Positions 31,114-40,038 are shown, numbered from the stretch's first letter. The stretch: 64,000 nucleotides of DNA from Nocardia nova NBRC 15556 (GCF_001613005.1 NZ_BDBN01000024.1:1-64000), one strand, 5' to 3'. Made by a program: numbers and translations. The notes: generated by a model from the sequence alone, not told the origin.

Positions 31114-32763
31114 GTGGTGCTGTCGAGTTCTGCGAGCGAGCTGGTCCGGTCCGTCGGTGACGCGTTCGCCGCCGCGTCGGTGTTGCGGCGGCGCGGCATG
31201 TTCGACCCGTGGCATCCGCTCGATATCGTGCGCACCGCGCGCGACGCCGGAACCTACGGCCCCTTCGTCACCGTGCTCGCCCACGCCGCGCGCCGCGATC
31301 CGACGGCGCCGGCATTGGTCGACGAACGGGGCACCCTCACCTTCGACGACCTCGACCGAGAATCCAACGCACTCACCCGCGGGCTCGCCGCGCGCGGTTT
31401 CGGGCCGGGATCCGTGCTCGCCGTGCTGTGCCGCGATCACCGCGGCATGGTTCTGAGCCTGCTGGCCGCGGGCAAGCTGGGCGCCCGGGTGGTGCTGCTG
31501 AACACCGGGTCCGCGGGCCCGCAACTCGCCGAGGTCGTCGCCCGCGAGAAGATCGAGGCTCTGCTCCTGGACAGCGAATTCGTCGAGCGCGCCCGCGCCG
31601 TTCCGGCCGGCATCCCCCGGCTGCTCACCTGGGACGACGACGAGACCTCCGCCCTCACCACCATCTATGCGCAGGCCGGGCCGCATTCCACCGACCCCGT
31701 ACCGGCGCCACCGCGCCCCGGTGGACTCGTGATTCTCACCAGCGGGACCACCGGAACACCGAAAGGCGCTCCGCGAGACAAGGTTTCCCCGCTGCAGTCG
31801 GCCCAATTCCTCGACCGGATACCGCTGCCGCGCGATGCCACGATGGTGATGGCCGCGCCGATCTTTCACGGGACCGGGCTGTCCCAGTGCACACTGGGCT
31901 GGGCGCTGGGTAATCGAATCGTCTTCCGACAGCGCAAGTTCGATCCGGTTCGCACGCTCGCCGCGGTGGCCGAATACGGCGCCGCGACCCTCGTGCTGGT
32001 GCCGACGATGTTGCAGCGCATCGTCGATCTCGACGAGTCGGTGTTGCGGCAGTACGACACGTCGTCGCTCGAGGTGATCTTCGCCGCCGGTTCGTCCATC
32101 TCACCGGATCTGAGCCGCCGCACCGCGGACGTCTTCGGCGACGTGCTCTACAACCTGTACGCCTCCACCGAGGTCGCGGTGGCGGCGGTGGCGACACCGC
32201 GGGATATGCGCGAGGCCCCGGGAACGGTCGGCCGGCCCCCGGTCGGATGCCGGGTCGCGATCTACGACTCCGACCGCAATCCGGTGACCACGCCCGGTGT
32301 GGTGGGCACGATTTTCGTCTCCAGCGGCCTCAGCTTCTCCGGATATACCGACGGGCAGCACAAGGAGATCGTCGACGGGTTGTTGTGCAGCGGCGACGTC
32401 GGGCATTTCGACGCCGACGGCCGGCTGTTCGTCGACGGCCGCGACGACGACATGATCGTCTCCGGTGGTGAGAACGTCTACCCTCTCGAGGTCGAGAACC
32501 TGCTGGTGAGCCGGGCCGACGTCGCGGAGGCCGCGGTGGTCGGTGTGGACGACCACGACTTCGGAAAGCGGCTGCGCGCCTTCGTCGTTCGCGCCGGCGG
32601 AGCCGACGTGGACGCCGAGCAGATCCGCGACTACGTCAAGGCGAATCTGGCCCGCCACAAGGTTCCGCGCGATGTCGTCTTCGTCGACGAACTGCCGCGC
32701 AACGCGACCGGGAAATTATTGCGGCGGCAGCTGGAATCCGAACGCGTCGCACCCGCCGACTAG
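31114..32763 (+). CDS. Long-chain acyl-CoA synthetase, FadD2/FadD12-like
   Basis: A 549-residue adenylate-forming ligase starting at GTG 31114. Motifs: A3 ILTSGTTGTPKGAPR, A5 YNLYASTEVA, A7 GLLCSGDVGHFDADGRLFVDGR, A8 DDMIVSGGENVYPLEVENLL and the catalytic lysine in RNATGKLLRRQL. The N-terminal part (RRRGMFDPWHPLDIVRTARDAGTYGP) is typical of the FadD2/FadD12 group. It activates fatty acids with ATP and CoA. It is divergent from the MpaB-type gene. Confidence 0.9.
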   Translation: MVLSSSASELVRSVGDAFAAASVLRRRGMFDPWHPLDIVRTARDAGTYGPFVTVLAHAARRDPTAPALVDERGTLTFDDLDRESNALTRGLAARGFGPGSVLAVLCRDHRGMVLSLLAAGKLGARVVLLNTGSAGPQLAEVVAREKIEALLLDSEFVERARAVPAGIPRLLTWDDDETSALTTIYAQAGPHSTDPVPAPPRPGGLVILTSGTTGTPKGAPRDKVSPLQSAQFLDRIPLPRDATMVMAAPIFHGTGLSQCTLGWALGNRIVFRQRKFDPVRTLAAVAEYGAATLVLVPTMLQRIVDLDESVLRQYDTSSLEVIFAAGSSISPDLSRRTADVFGDVLYNLYASTEVAVAAVATPRDMREAPGTVGRPPVGCRVAIYDSDRNPVTTPGVVGTIFVSSGLSFSGYTDGQHKEIVDGLLCSGDVGHFDADGRLFVDGRDDDMIVSGGENVYPLEVENLLVSRADVAEAAVVGVDDHDFGKRLRAFVVRAGGADVDAEQIRDYVKANLARHKVPRDVVFVDELPRNATGKLLRRQLESERVAPAD

Positions 32764-33194
32764 TTCGCCGCGAAGAACCGATCCGCCATCGGATACCAGC
32801 CGGGGACCGCCGACGCGAGTTCCCCGGCGACACCGAGCAATTGCGCGGCCAGCAACTCGAGCCCGGTATCGCGTCGGGCCAGGGTCGTGGCGAGTCCGAC
32901 CGGTACGGTTGCGCTCAATTCACGCAGCCGGGCGAATCCGCCGGGATCCGGGTTCGCCGCGCAATACAGCAGGGCGCTGCCCCACCGCTGGCAGAATTCG
33001 GCACTGTCCCACAGGTTTTCGGCAGAGCCGACGTCGATGACCACCGTGGGCGGCCCGTCGATCACCCAGCCTCTGCGAGTGACCCGGCCGACCACCGCCA
33101 CCGACTGCTGCCCACAGACGCGATCGATCACACTTCCCAGCGGCCCGTCCGCACCGACGATCGCCACCGCACCACGATCGGCCGTTTCCCGCAT
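32760..33194 (-). CDS. DapB-like single Rossmann-domain protein
   Basis: A 144-residue protein with a glycine-rich start (VAIVGADGPLGSVIDRV), a VVIDVGSAENL strand, and a region GFARLRELSATVPVGLATTLARRDTGLELLAAQLL. The last stretch resembles the end of the nucleotide-binding domain of dihydrodipicolinate reductase (DapB). The catalytic and tetramerisation domain of DapB is absent. ATG 33194 is chosen because GAGG lies 5 bp upstream. The stop overlaps that of the convergent FadD gene. Its function is unknown. Confidence 0.65.
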   Translation of the reverse strand: MRETADRGAVAIVGADGPLGSVIDRVCGQQSVAVVGRVTRRGWVIDGPPTVVIDVGSAENLWDSAEFCQRWGSALLYCAANPDPGGFARLRELSATVPVGLATTLARRDTGLELLAAQLLGVAGELASAVPGWYPMADRFFAAN

Positions 33195-33201
33195 ACCCAC
33201 C

Positions 33202-34119
33202 TCACCTGCCTATCAGATCCACCAGTTGCCGGCGCAGCCAGGACAGCGCAGTCTCACCGTCGGGCCCGACGACGTAGAACGGATAGCTCTGGTGGACACC
33301 GGAATTCACGAACTCCGCGATCTGGGCCTTGCGCTCGTCCACGGCGTTCGCGTCGAGCTGGCCGGCCAGCAAGCCGAGACCTCCCGCGGCCAGCGCCGAA
33401 TCGAGAAGATCCCCCGCATCCCGGGAGTACCGGTCGAACATCGCGGGATCGGGATTCGAGATCTCCACGAAGAATCCGGCGATACGGCCGGCGAAATCGC
33501 CGTCGGGCATCGCACAGTACAGATCCCCGGACGCACAGAACGTGTAGGTCCGCGGACCGAGCAGACCGAATCCGCCAGGGCGCGGGCCGCCCGCGCCGGC
33601 CCCGACGACTGGCGGACCGATCAGGGTGTCGGTGGGTGCGCGGCGAGGATCGGAGATCAAGCCCACCAATGCGATTCGGTCGGGCGCCACCACACCGTGG
33701 CCGGTGCCGATCTCGGTCGCGAGATCACCCGCGGCGTCGGCGCCTTGGCTGTAGCCGACGATCGCGATGCGGGTCGCGGTGCACGACCCTGCCACCGCGG
33801 CGACGGCGGCACGGGCTTTGTCGACGGCTTCACGCTTGGAGCGGCCGTAGACCTCACCCTCCCAGGGAAAGGCGGTCGCGGTGTATGCGATATAGCCGAC
33901 CCCGACGTCGCCCGGCAGCGCATCCACACTCGCCGCGAGCATCCCTTTGCGCGGATCGGCGTCGGAGGTTTCCCACGTGCCGGGCACGGCCAGCACATAC
34001 AGGCCGGGACAACTCGGCGACGCGTGCGCGGGGGCGCCACCGCCGAAGTGCGCCAGGCCACACGTCGCCGCCACCAGCCCGGCGGCCGCGAGGGACTTCC
34101 AGCGCGCAAACGGAGACAA
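33202..34119 (-). CDS. Secreted cutinase-family esterase
   Basis: A 305-residue protein with a signal peptide (WKSLAAAGLVAATCGLAHFGGGAPAHA, cleavage near residue 33). A cutinase domain follows with the nucleophile elbow VGYSQGA (Ser124), paired cysteines (Cys37, and Cys113 before the elbow) and a later disulfide pair around CASGDLYC. The acid and histidine are expected around that region and in the following LAAG/VNSGVHQSYPF stretch. Mycobacterial cutinase-like proteins hydrolyse lipids and esters at the cell surface. The last 70 residues extend beyond a typical cutinase. Confidence 0.9.
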   Translation of the reverse strand: MSPFARWKSLAAAGLVAATCGLAHFGGGAPAHASPSCPGLYVLAVPGTWETSDADPRKGMLAASVDALPGDVGVGYIAYTATAFPWEGEVYGRSKREAVDKARAAVAAVAGSCTATRIAIVGYSQGADAAGDLATEIGTGHGVVAPDRIALVGLISDPRRAPTDTLIGPPVVGAGAGGPRPGGFGLLGPRTYTFCASGDLYCAMPDGDFAGRIAGFFVEISNPDPAMFDRYSRDAGDLLDSALAAGGLGLLAGQLDANAVDERKAQIAEFVNSGVHQSYPFYVVGPDGETALSWLRRQLVDLIGR

Positions 34120-34522
34120 GGTGACACCTCCGAATCACTCGGCAGCTTTGCCGCGACCTCCGCACCCGGGGGCGCGGTGTCGTTATTGAGAGAATGATAG
34201 ATAACTTATCACTCCCACCGGCCGAGTGTCGCCGGATTCGCGCGAATTCGCCCACGTCGAGATCCGGCGTCCGAAAGTTCAGAAGAGTTCCACGACAGTG
34301 ACATTGACTGTCGGCCGACGAGTGCGCCACATCGACATCTCACCTTCCGTCATGCACGACGAGAAGGCAATCTCGCGCCCGCGAGCAGCTCCGGTAAGAA
34401 CGAGTAATAACTTCTGGCCCGTACCTTGCTCGCGGGCGGTTCCGTCTTGTTCCGTCGAGCCCAGTCCGGGGCGTCGGCGCGGGCTCGCGATTCGACAGCC
34501 GCCGAACGGGTACGCGCACGGC
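34120..34522. other. 403-bp intergenic region with two palindromes
   Basis: The divergent gap between the cutinase and a small gene is less GC-rich than its surroundings. It holds GATAA-C-TTATC at 34200-34210, about 80 bp before the cutinase start, and the perfect 19-bp inverted repeat GACAGT-N7-ACTGTC at 34294-34312. A possible promoter for the rightward small gene lies around 34400-34450 (AACGAGTAATAAC). I see no convincing longer gene in it. Confidence 0.5.
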
Positions 34523-34678
34523 ATGAGTCACCCCGAGAACACCGACGCAGGCGCCGACGCCGAGCAGGACGATCAGGAAACCCAGGGCAAGCGCACAGTC
34601 GATACGCCGCCGGAGCACTCCGGCAAACTGGCCGGGCCCGGACCCGCCCGCGACCAGAACGAAGATCCCGACACCTGA
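34523..34678 (+). CDS. 51-residue acidic, disordered protein
   Basis: A hydrophilic protein rich in Asp, Glu, Gln and Pro (ADAEQDDQETQGKRTVDTPPEHSGKLAGPGPARDQNEDPDT), without a hydrophobic segment. It ends just before a strong terminator hairpin, which supports that the unit is transcribed rightwards. No family is recognised. The start lacks a clear ribosome site. Confidence 0.5.
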   Translation: MSHPENTDAGADAEQDDQETQGKRTVDTPPEHSGKLAGPGPARDQNEDPDT

Positions 34679-34688
34679 TTCGGCTCGA

Positions 34689-34726
34689 GCCCGCGTTCCC
34701 GGTCGGATATCACCGAGAACGCGGGC
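34689..34726. terminator. Strong bidirectional hairpin terminator
   Basis: Left arm GCCCGCGTTC-C-CGGT and right arm ACCG-A-GAACGCGGGC pair over 14 bp with one mismatch, around an 8-base loop. It lies between the stops of the small acidic-protein gene and the convergent 3-hydroxyacyl-CoA dehydrogenase. Confidence 0.8.
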
Positions 34727-34734
34727 CAACGCCG

Positions 34735-35628
34735 CTAGTTGTACTCGTAGAACCCGCGACCGGTCTTGCGGCCCAGGCGGCCGGCGTCGACCATGCGGCG
34801 CAGCAGCGCCGGCGGTGCGTAGTGCGGCTCGGCGAATTCGCCGTACAGCGATTCGGCGGCCGCGAGCGCGATGTCGAGGCCGACGGTGTCGAGGAGGGTG
34901 AGCGGACCCATCGGGTAGCCGCAGCCGCCCTTCATCGCGGCGTCGATGTCCTCGGCGCTGGCGTAGCCCGACTCCAGCATCCGCACCGCCTGGCACAGGT
35001 ACGGGATCAGCAGCGCGTTGACGATGAATCCGGAGCGGTCACCGGCCTGCACGGTGGTCTTGTGCAGGGTGTTCTTCGCGTAGTCGGTGACAGCGGCGGC
35101 CGTCTCCGGCGAGGTGACCAGCGTCGAGATCACCTCCACCAGCGGCATCACCGGCACCGGGTTGAAGAAGTGCAGGCCGACGACCTGCTCGGGACGCTGC
35201 GTGGCTCCGGCCACCTTGATCACCGGGATCGAGGAGGTGTTGGTGGCGAGGATGCCGGCGGGCTTCACGATCTTGTCCAGCTTGCCGAAGATCTCGTACT
35301 TCAGCGACTCGATCTCCGGAGCGGCCTCGATGACCAGGTCGCGATCGGCGAACTCCTCGATGTCGAGGGTCACCCGCACCCGGGCGAGCACGGCGTCGGC
35401 CTCGTCCTGGGTGATCTTGCCCTTCGTCACTCCCCGCGAGATCGACGATTCGATACGCTTGTGCGCCGCCTCGGCGAAGTCCGGAGTCGTCTCCAGGACG
35501 AGAACCTCGCTCCCGGCCTTCGCGCATACCTCGGCGATTCCCGCACCCATGGTTCCGCCACCGATCACACCGATCAGCTTCACAGTCGTCTCTCCCACCA
35601 TCTCGGTTTCGAACACTTTCGCGCTCAT
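34735..35628 (-). CDS. fadB2: 3-hydroxybutyryl-CoA dehydrogenase
   Basis: A 297-residue enzyme. The NAD motif IGVIGGGTMGAGIAEVCAKAG starts near residue 20. The catalytic histidine is in GLHFFNPVPVMPLVEVI and the glutamate in LVIEAAPE. The C-terminal domain has DRSGFIVNALLIPYLCQAVRMLE and GPLTLLDTVGLDI. It matches mycobacterial FadB2, which reversibly oxidises 3-hydroxybutyryl-CoA in beta-oxidation or butanoate metabolism. The ATG at 35628 gives a 15-residue N-terminal lead that could be shorter. Confidence 0.92.
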   Translation of the reverse strand: MSAKVFETEMVGETTVKLIGVIGGGTMGAGIAEVCAKAGSEVLVLETTPDFAEAAHKRIESSISRGVTKGKITQDEADAVLARVRVTLDIEEFADRDLVIEAAPEIESLKYEIFGKLDKIVKPAGILATNTSSIPVIKVAGATQRPEQVVGLHFFNPVPVMPLVEVISTLVTSPETAAAVTDYAKNTLHKTTVQAGDRSGFIVNALLIPYLCQAVRMLESGYASAEDIDAAMKGGCGYPMGPLTLLDTVGLDIALAAAESLYGEFAEPHYAPPALLRRMVDAGRLGRKTGRGFYEYN

Positions 35629-35689
35629 TATCGCTGTTCGGGTAGTTGGAACAGGTTGTGGGCAAATTCGGGACCCGGCAACCGCTCCG

Positions 35690-36567
35690 TCACCCGCCAC
35701 GCCGCGACGGGCAGCGATGGGCGATATCGCTGCTCGATCGGCTCGCCTCGCGCCGATTCCGTTCCGGCAGGACGACACCCAGCGCGGCAGCGGTGAAGGC
35801 GGCACCGCACCACAACGCGGTGGCCGGGCGACCGGTGTGATCGACGGTCGAACCGGCGGCGACCGGCCCGAGGGTGCCCAGATAGGTGAATGCGGCGAAG
35901 GTCGCGGCGTTGACCAGGGCTCCGGCGATGACGGCGAGCACAACTGGGCGCTGCGTCAGCACGGACCATTCGCGCCGCATCGGAGGGACGGTCCCGCTCG
36001 GCGCACCACCCTCGGCCTGTGTTCGCCGGCCGAGCATCGTCCACACCGGCATGAGCACCGCCGCGCTGAGCACCGCGACGGCCCAGAACGCCGAACGCCA
36101 GCTCCAGACCTCACCCAGCATCGTGCCTGCGGGCACACCGGCGATACAGGCCACGGTCACGCCGGAGACCACCACGGAGGCCGGGCGCGCCCGACCATGG
36201 CAGGACCGGCCAACCGCGGCAGTGCGGCCGGCACGACCGCGAGGAATCCGGCCTCGGCGACCGCCGCGACACCCCGTGTGACCACCAGCGCCGCGAAACC
36301 CGTTGTGGTAGCGCCGATCACGTGAGCGGCGCAGAAGACCCCGAGAAACGCCGTGACCGAATATCGAACCGGCAACCGGCCCGCGGTCATCGCCATCACC
36401 GGCGCTCCCATCACCATTCCGGCGGCGAACAGCGAGGTCAGCAAACCGGCGGCGCCGAGCGAGACGCCGACATCGTCGGCGATCCGCCGCAGCAGTCCCG
36501 ACACCATGAACTCCGATGTGCCCTGCGCGAACACCGCGACAGCCAGCACGAAAACCACAGGGGGCAT
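35690..36567 (-). pseudogene. Frameshifted and truncated Cmx/CmrA-type MFS transporter
   Basis: The gene begins well at ATG 36567 (FVLAVAVFAQGTSEFMVSGLLRRIADD) and reads through helices 1-5. It then loses its frame near 36185 (GPAMVGRARP). A second frame continues correctly with SVVVSGVTVACIAGVPAGTMLGEVWSWRSAFWAVAVL, helices 5-7 and the central loop. It then jumps to a helix-12-like end (TALWCGAAFTAAALGVVLP) after FTYLGTLGPVAA. About 100 residues are therefore missing. An intact member has about 400 residues. It cannot make a working exporter as written. Confidence 0.75.
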
Positions 36568-36684
36568 GAGGAAGTACTCCAGGAGACTGGGCGCACACGT
36601 ATGCGGGCGCCCGGCGAAAGAATCCGGCATCATCCGGCCCACAGGCCGAGCGGCAACCGTTCGGATGCCTCCGGAGAACTCACC

Positions 36685-36720
36685 TCGCCACCTTGACAAC
36701 GCGTATCGACGCGGTGGCGA
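36685..36720. terminator. Nested inverted repeat downstream of the ECF42 operon
   Basis: Outer arms TCGCCACC and GGTGGCGA enclose 20 bp that themselves contain CGCGT-ATCG-ACGCG. The structure lies 38 bp after the stop of the sigma-factor gene and upstream of the MFS pseudogene. It is a plausible end of the operon. Confidence 0.5.
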
Positions 36721-36757
36721 CGCCGCCGGAAATCGAAGGCGCCCGGCGACACTCGAC

Positions 36758-38050
36758 CTAATTCAGGCGGGCGGCACGGTCGCGCAACAACGCCTGTTCG
36801 GCGGCGTTGGCGGTGAGTGCGGCGGCGCGCAAATAGGCGGCGCGGGCATCGGCCGGGCGGTCCAGCTGCGAGAGGAAGTGGGCGCGCACGGCGTGAAGCA
36901 GATGGTAGGAGTCGAGTGTGCCGGTCGCGGCCACCGCGTCGACGAGGTCGAGACCCGCGGCGGGACCGTGCACCATGGCCACCGCGACGGCGCGGTTCAC
37001 CTCGACGACAGGCGACGGAAAGCGTTCGGCGAGAACGGCGTACAGGCCGGCGATGCGCCGCCAGTCGGTGTCCTCGGAGGTGGCGGCCATGGCGTGCGCG
37101 GCGGCGATGGCGCCCTGCAGGGCGTAGCGGCCGGGCGGAACACCACGACGCACGGCCAGGTTGTGGGCCCGGCCGAGGGCGGCGAAACCGCGGCGGATGG
37201 AGAGCTGATCCCAGCGGCTGCGGTCCTGATCGGGCAGCAGCACAAGCTGTTTCGTCGCGTCGCTGCGCGCGCCGGTCCGGGAGGCCTGCAATTCCACGAG
37301 TGCGGCGAGGCCGAATGCTTCCGGCTCCCGGGGCATCAGCCCGGTGAGGATGCGCGCCAATCGCAATGCGTCGTCGCACAGTTCGGCGCGCACCCAGTTG
37401 TCGCCGGAGGTGGCGGCGTACCCCTCGTTGAAGATCAGATAGATGACCTCGAGCACGGATTCCAGCCGGTCGGCCAGCTGCGGACCCGCCGGAACCTCGT
37501 AGGGCAGCTTCTTCTCGGCGATGGTGCGTTTGGCTCGTACGATCCGTTGTGCCACCGTCGTTTCCGGCACGAGATACGCGCGGGCGATCTCCTCGGTGGT
37601 CAGGCCGCCGACCATGCGCAGCGTCAATGCCACCCGAGCCGGCTGCGACAACGCGGGATGACATGCGGTGAACACCATGCGCAGCAGGTCGTCATCGATG
37701 TCGTTCGGTTGCTCGCCGGTCTGTTCGGTGAGCAGGTCGTGTCCGAGCATCGGCAGTTTGCGGGCGAAGGTGGCGTCACGCCGGATCCGGTCGATGGCGC
37801 GGTGTTTCGCGGTGAGCATCAGCCAGCCGCCCGGGTTCGGCGGAACCCCCTCGCGCGGCCACTGTTCCAGGGCCGCCAGATGTGCGTCCTGGGCGAATTC
37901 CTCGGCGGTGGCGATATCACCGACCAGCCGGGTGAGTCCGGCCACGAGTTTCGGCCATTCGATGCGCCACGCCGCCTCGACGGCCCGAGCCGCCGGTGAG
38001 CGGCCGTCGGCACCATCGTGCGGGCGGCCACTCACCTCGGGTAAGGACAT
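36758..38050 (-). CDS. ECF42-type RNA polymerase sigma factor
   Basis: A 430-residue sigma factor, much longer than a minimal ECF. Region 2 (EWPKLVAGLTRLVGDIATAEEFAQDAHLAALEQWPREG) and region 4 (ARVALTLRMVGGLTTEEIARAYLVPETTVAQRIVRAKRTI) are followed by a 220-residue C-terminal domain (DUF6596/TPR-like: YLIFNEGYAATSGDNWVRAELCDDALRLARILTGLMP). This is the ECF42 layout, in which the extension replaces an anti-sigma factor. The immediately upstream YCII gene is the known genomic partner of ECF42. Confidence 0.92.
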   Translation of the reverse strand: MSLPEVSGRPHDGADGRSPAARAVEAAWRIEWPKLVAGLTRLVGDIATAEEFAQDAHLAALEQWPREGVPPNPGGWLMLTAKHRAIDRIRRDATFARKLPMLGHDLLTEQTGEQPNDIDDDLLRMVFTACHPALSQPARVALTLRMVGGLTTEEIARAYLVPETTVAQRIVRAKRTIAEKKLPYEVPAGPQLADRLESVLEVIYLIFNEGYAATSGDNWVRAELCDDALRLARILTGLMPREPEAFGLAALVELQASRTGARSDATKQLVLLPDQDRSRWDQLSIRRGFAALGRAHNLAVRRGVPPGRYALQGAIAAAHAMAATSEDTDWRRIAGLYAVLAERFPSPVVEVNRAVAVAMVHGPAAGLDLVDAVAATGTLDSYHLLHAVRAHFLSQLDRPADARAAYLRAAALTANAAEQALLRDRAARLN

Positions 38051-38054
38051 AACG

Positions 38055-38411
38055 TCAAGCCTGGTCGTCGAGCTGACGGATCTCCAGTTCGATATCCCAT
38101 TCCGGCCCGTGCAACCGCAGGAAGCGCGAACCCCACTCCACGGCTTCGTCCTGCGAGCGGGTCTGCACGAGGCAGTATCCGCCGATGACCTCCTTGGACT
38201 CGCTGAACGGGCCGTCGAGCACGCTCTGCTTGCCACCGGTCTGGCGAACCCGCACGCCCTCCTCGACCGGTCGCAGTCCCGCCGTGTCGAGCAGGACGCC
38301 GGCCTTGGTCATCTCCTCGAGCAGTTTGCCCATATTCTCGGCCATCGCGGGATCCGGCCCCTGCGTCGGCGCGGCCGTGGGATCGAGACGGATCAGCATC
38401 AGATAGCGCAT
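38055..38411 (-). CDS. YCII/DGPF-domain protein, ECF42 partner
   Basis: A 118-residue protein with the family start MRYLMLIRLDP and the naming motif VLDGPFSESKEVIGGYCLVQ. The stop is 4 bp before the sigma-factor ATG. An alternative in-frame ATG at 38429, six codons upstream, overlaps the stop of the RibD_C gene. YCII proteins linked to ECF42 are typical regulon members, and a direct signalling role is not proven. Confidence 0.9.
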   Translation of the reverse strand: MRYLMLIRLDPTAAPTQGPDPAMAENMGKLLEEMTKAGVLLDTAGLRPVEEGVRVRQTGGKQSVLDGPFSESKEVIGGYCLVQTRSQDEAVEWGSRFLRLHGPEWDIELEIRQLDDQA

Positions 38412-38425
38412 GTCCGCATCCTTCC

Positions 38426-38995
38426 TCATCGCACCTGGTAGCGCAGATACACCGCGCCCGAACCGAAAGCCTTCGACTCCAGCAGGTCGAGATCCAGTTT
38501 CGCCTTGTCGTGAAACACCGGCGTGCCGGAACCGAGCGTGACCGGATGGACGACGATGCGGAACTCGTCGACCAGACCCATATCGATGAACGAATGCACC
38601 AGCTTGGGACTGGCGTAGATCGCGATCACGCCGCCGTCCTCACGCTTCAGCGCCTCGATCTGCGCGGCGAGGTCGCTGCTGATCAGCCGGGTGTTGTTCC
38701 ATTCGGCCGACTCCAGCGTGGTGGAGCAGACGATCTTGTCCACGGCGTTGACCCATTCGGCGTGCCTGCGTTCGGCCGGCGAACTCTCGGCATTCGGATG
38801 CTGCGACCAGTATCCGAACATCCCCAGATAGGTCTCCCGGCCGTAGACCGCGGTGTCGAAGTCGGCCTGAATGTGTTCGGCATACGCCTGCAATTCGTCG
38901 TCGTAGGCGCGGAAGGTGAACTCGAATCCCAGGTTCTCGCCGGAGGAGGCGTAACCGTCCAGCGTCATGTGCTCGAAAGCCACCACTGTGCGCAT
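38426..38995 (-). CDS. Dihydrofolate-reductase-fold (RibD_C) protein
   Basis: A 189-residue member of the RibD C-terminal/DHFR-fold family, starting MRTVVAFEHMTLDGYASS. Other marks are DTAVYGRETYLGMFGYW, VIAIYASPKLVHSFIDMGLVDEFRIVVHPVTLGSGTPVF and the final LLESKAFGSGAVYLRYQV. The family reduces NADPH-dependent substrates, but few members are characterised. It is the first gene of a three-gene unit with YCII and ECF42 and is thus probably autoregulated through the sigma factor. Confidence 0.9.
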   Translation of the reverse strand: MRTVVAFEHMTLDGYASSGENLGFEFTFRAYDDELQAYAEHIQADFDTAVYGRETYLGMFGYWSQHPNAESSPAERRHAEWVNAVDKIVCSTTLESAEWNNTRLISSDLAAQIEALKREDGGVIAIYASPKLVHSFIDMGLVDEFRIVVHPVTLGSGTPVFHDKAKLDLDLLESKAFGSGAVYLRYQVR

Positions 38996-39087
38996 GCTTG
39001 TGTCCTTCCAGGGGTGGGCTGCCTCTCAGCCCCTCACCTACCCCTCGAACGGGACACCCCTGGAATCGACATCATCGGAAAAAATCT

Positions 39088-39927
39088 TTACCGCTTGCGG
39101 CCGACCGCGGCATATCCGGCGGCCGGAGGCGCGGTCGCACCGGTGTCGAGCGTGCTCACATCGTCGGGCAGTGCGGGAGCCACCCCGCCGGCGTGCCAGT
39201 CGTCGATCGCCACGATGCCGGGCTCGATCACATCCATGTCGCGAAAGAAGCGCGCGACCCCGTCGTAGGACCGAGCTTCCATCTCGATCCCGCTCTGCCG
39301 ATAGGCCGCGACCGTCCCCTCGACCATGTCCGGGGCGAAATCGGGGCTCAGGTGTGTCATCACCAGAAACGATCCAGGGGCCAGCGGTGCCAGCAGGGTG
39401 TCGATGATGTCGTACACCTCGTCTCCCGGCACGAAGTGACACAGCGCTATCAGACTCAGCGCCACCGGCCTCGAAAAGTCGAGTGTCGCTTCCACTTCGG
39501 GTGCGGACAGAATCCTTCCCGGATCGTGCACATCCGCCTCGACGTATCGGGTGACCCCCTCCGGAGTCCCGGTCAGCAGTGCCCGCGCGTGGGCCAGCAC
39601 GATCGGGTCGTTGTCGACGTACACCACGCGCGCATCGGGTGCGGCCTCCTGGGCGACCTGGTGCAGGTTCGGCTCGGTCGGGATTCCGGTGCCGATGTCG
39701 AGAAACTGGCGAACGCCGAGGTCGGCACTCAGGTGCCGGACCGCGCGCGCCATGAACGCCCTGTTACCCCGCGCGACCGCCCGCACCGACGGGATGGCCT
39801 GCTCGATCGCTGCCGCCGCTACCCGGTCGGCTTCGTAGTTGTCACGTCCGCCGAGGTAGTAGTCGTATATGCGGGCACTGTGCGCCCGATCCTGTCCGAG
39901 ATCCACCACACCGCCGTCGTCGGCCAC
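39088..39927 (-). CDS. Methyltransf_19-type SAM-dependent methyltransferase
   Basis: A 279-residue protein with the family start SARIYDYYLGGRDNYEADR. Other marks are the SAM site FLDIGTGIPTEPNLHQVAQEAAPDARVVYVDNDPIVL and later SLIALCHFVPGDEVYDIIDTLLAPLAPGSFLVMTHLS. This family (DUF574) is very abundant in Streptomyces and Nocardia and its substrates are mostly unknown. It has no close operon partner. The gap 38996-39087 holds nothing notable. Confidence 0.92.
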   Translation of the reverse strand: MADDGGVVDLGQDRAHSARIYDYYLGGRDNYEADRVAAAAIEQAIPSVRAVARGNRAFMARAVRHLSADLGVRQFLDIGTGIPTEPNLHQVAQEAAPDARVVYVDNDPIVLAHARALLTGTPEGVTRYVEADVHDPGRILSAPEVEATLDFSRPVALSLIALCHFVPGDEVYDIIDTLLAPLAPGSFLVMTHLSPDFAPDMVEGTVAAYRQSGIEMEARSYDGVARFFRDMDVIEPGIVAIDDWHAGGVAPALPDDVSTLDTGATAPPAAGYAAVGRKR

Positions 39928-40038
39928 GGCCCGCTCCTCTCCACTTGTGTTGTCGCAGAGGAGTTAACCACTGCGGGCCACCGTCACACCACGGCATCGA
40001 TGACATCAGTGGAGCGGCCCGGATGACTTCCGGAATGG

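Noticed and set aside
34279..34524. A leftward 81-codon frame in the cutinase upstream gap
   Set aside because: It has no ribosome site, is arginine-rich at the start, and lies across the inverted repeat and the probable promoter. Only its last 24 codons look protein-like, which is not enough.
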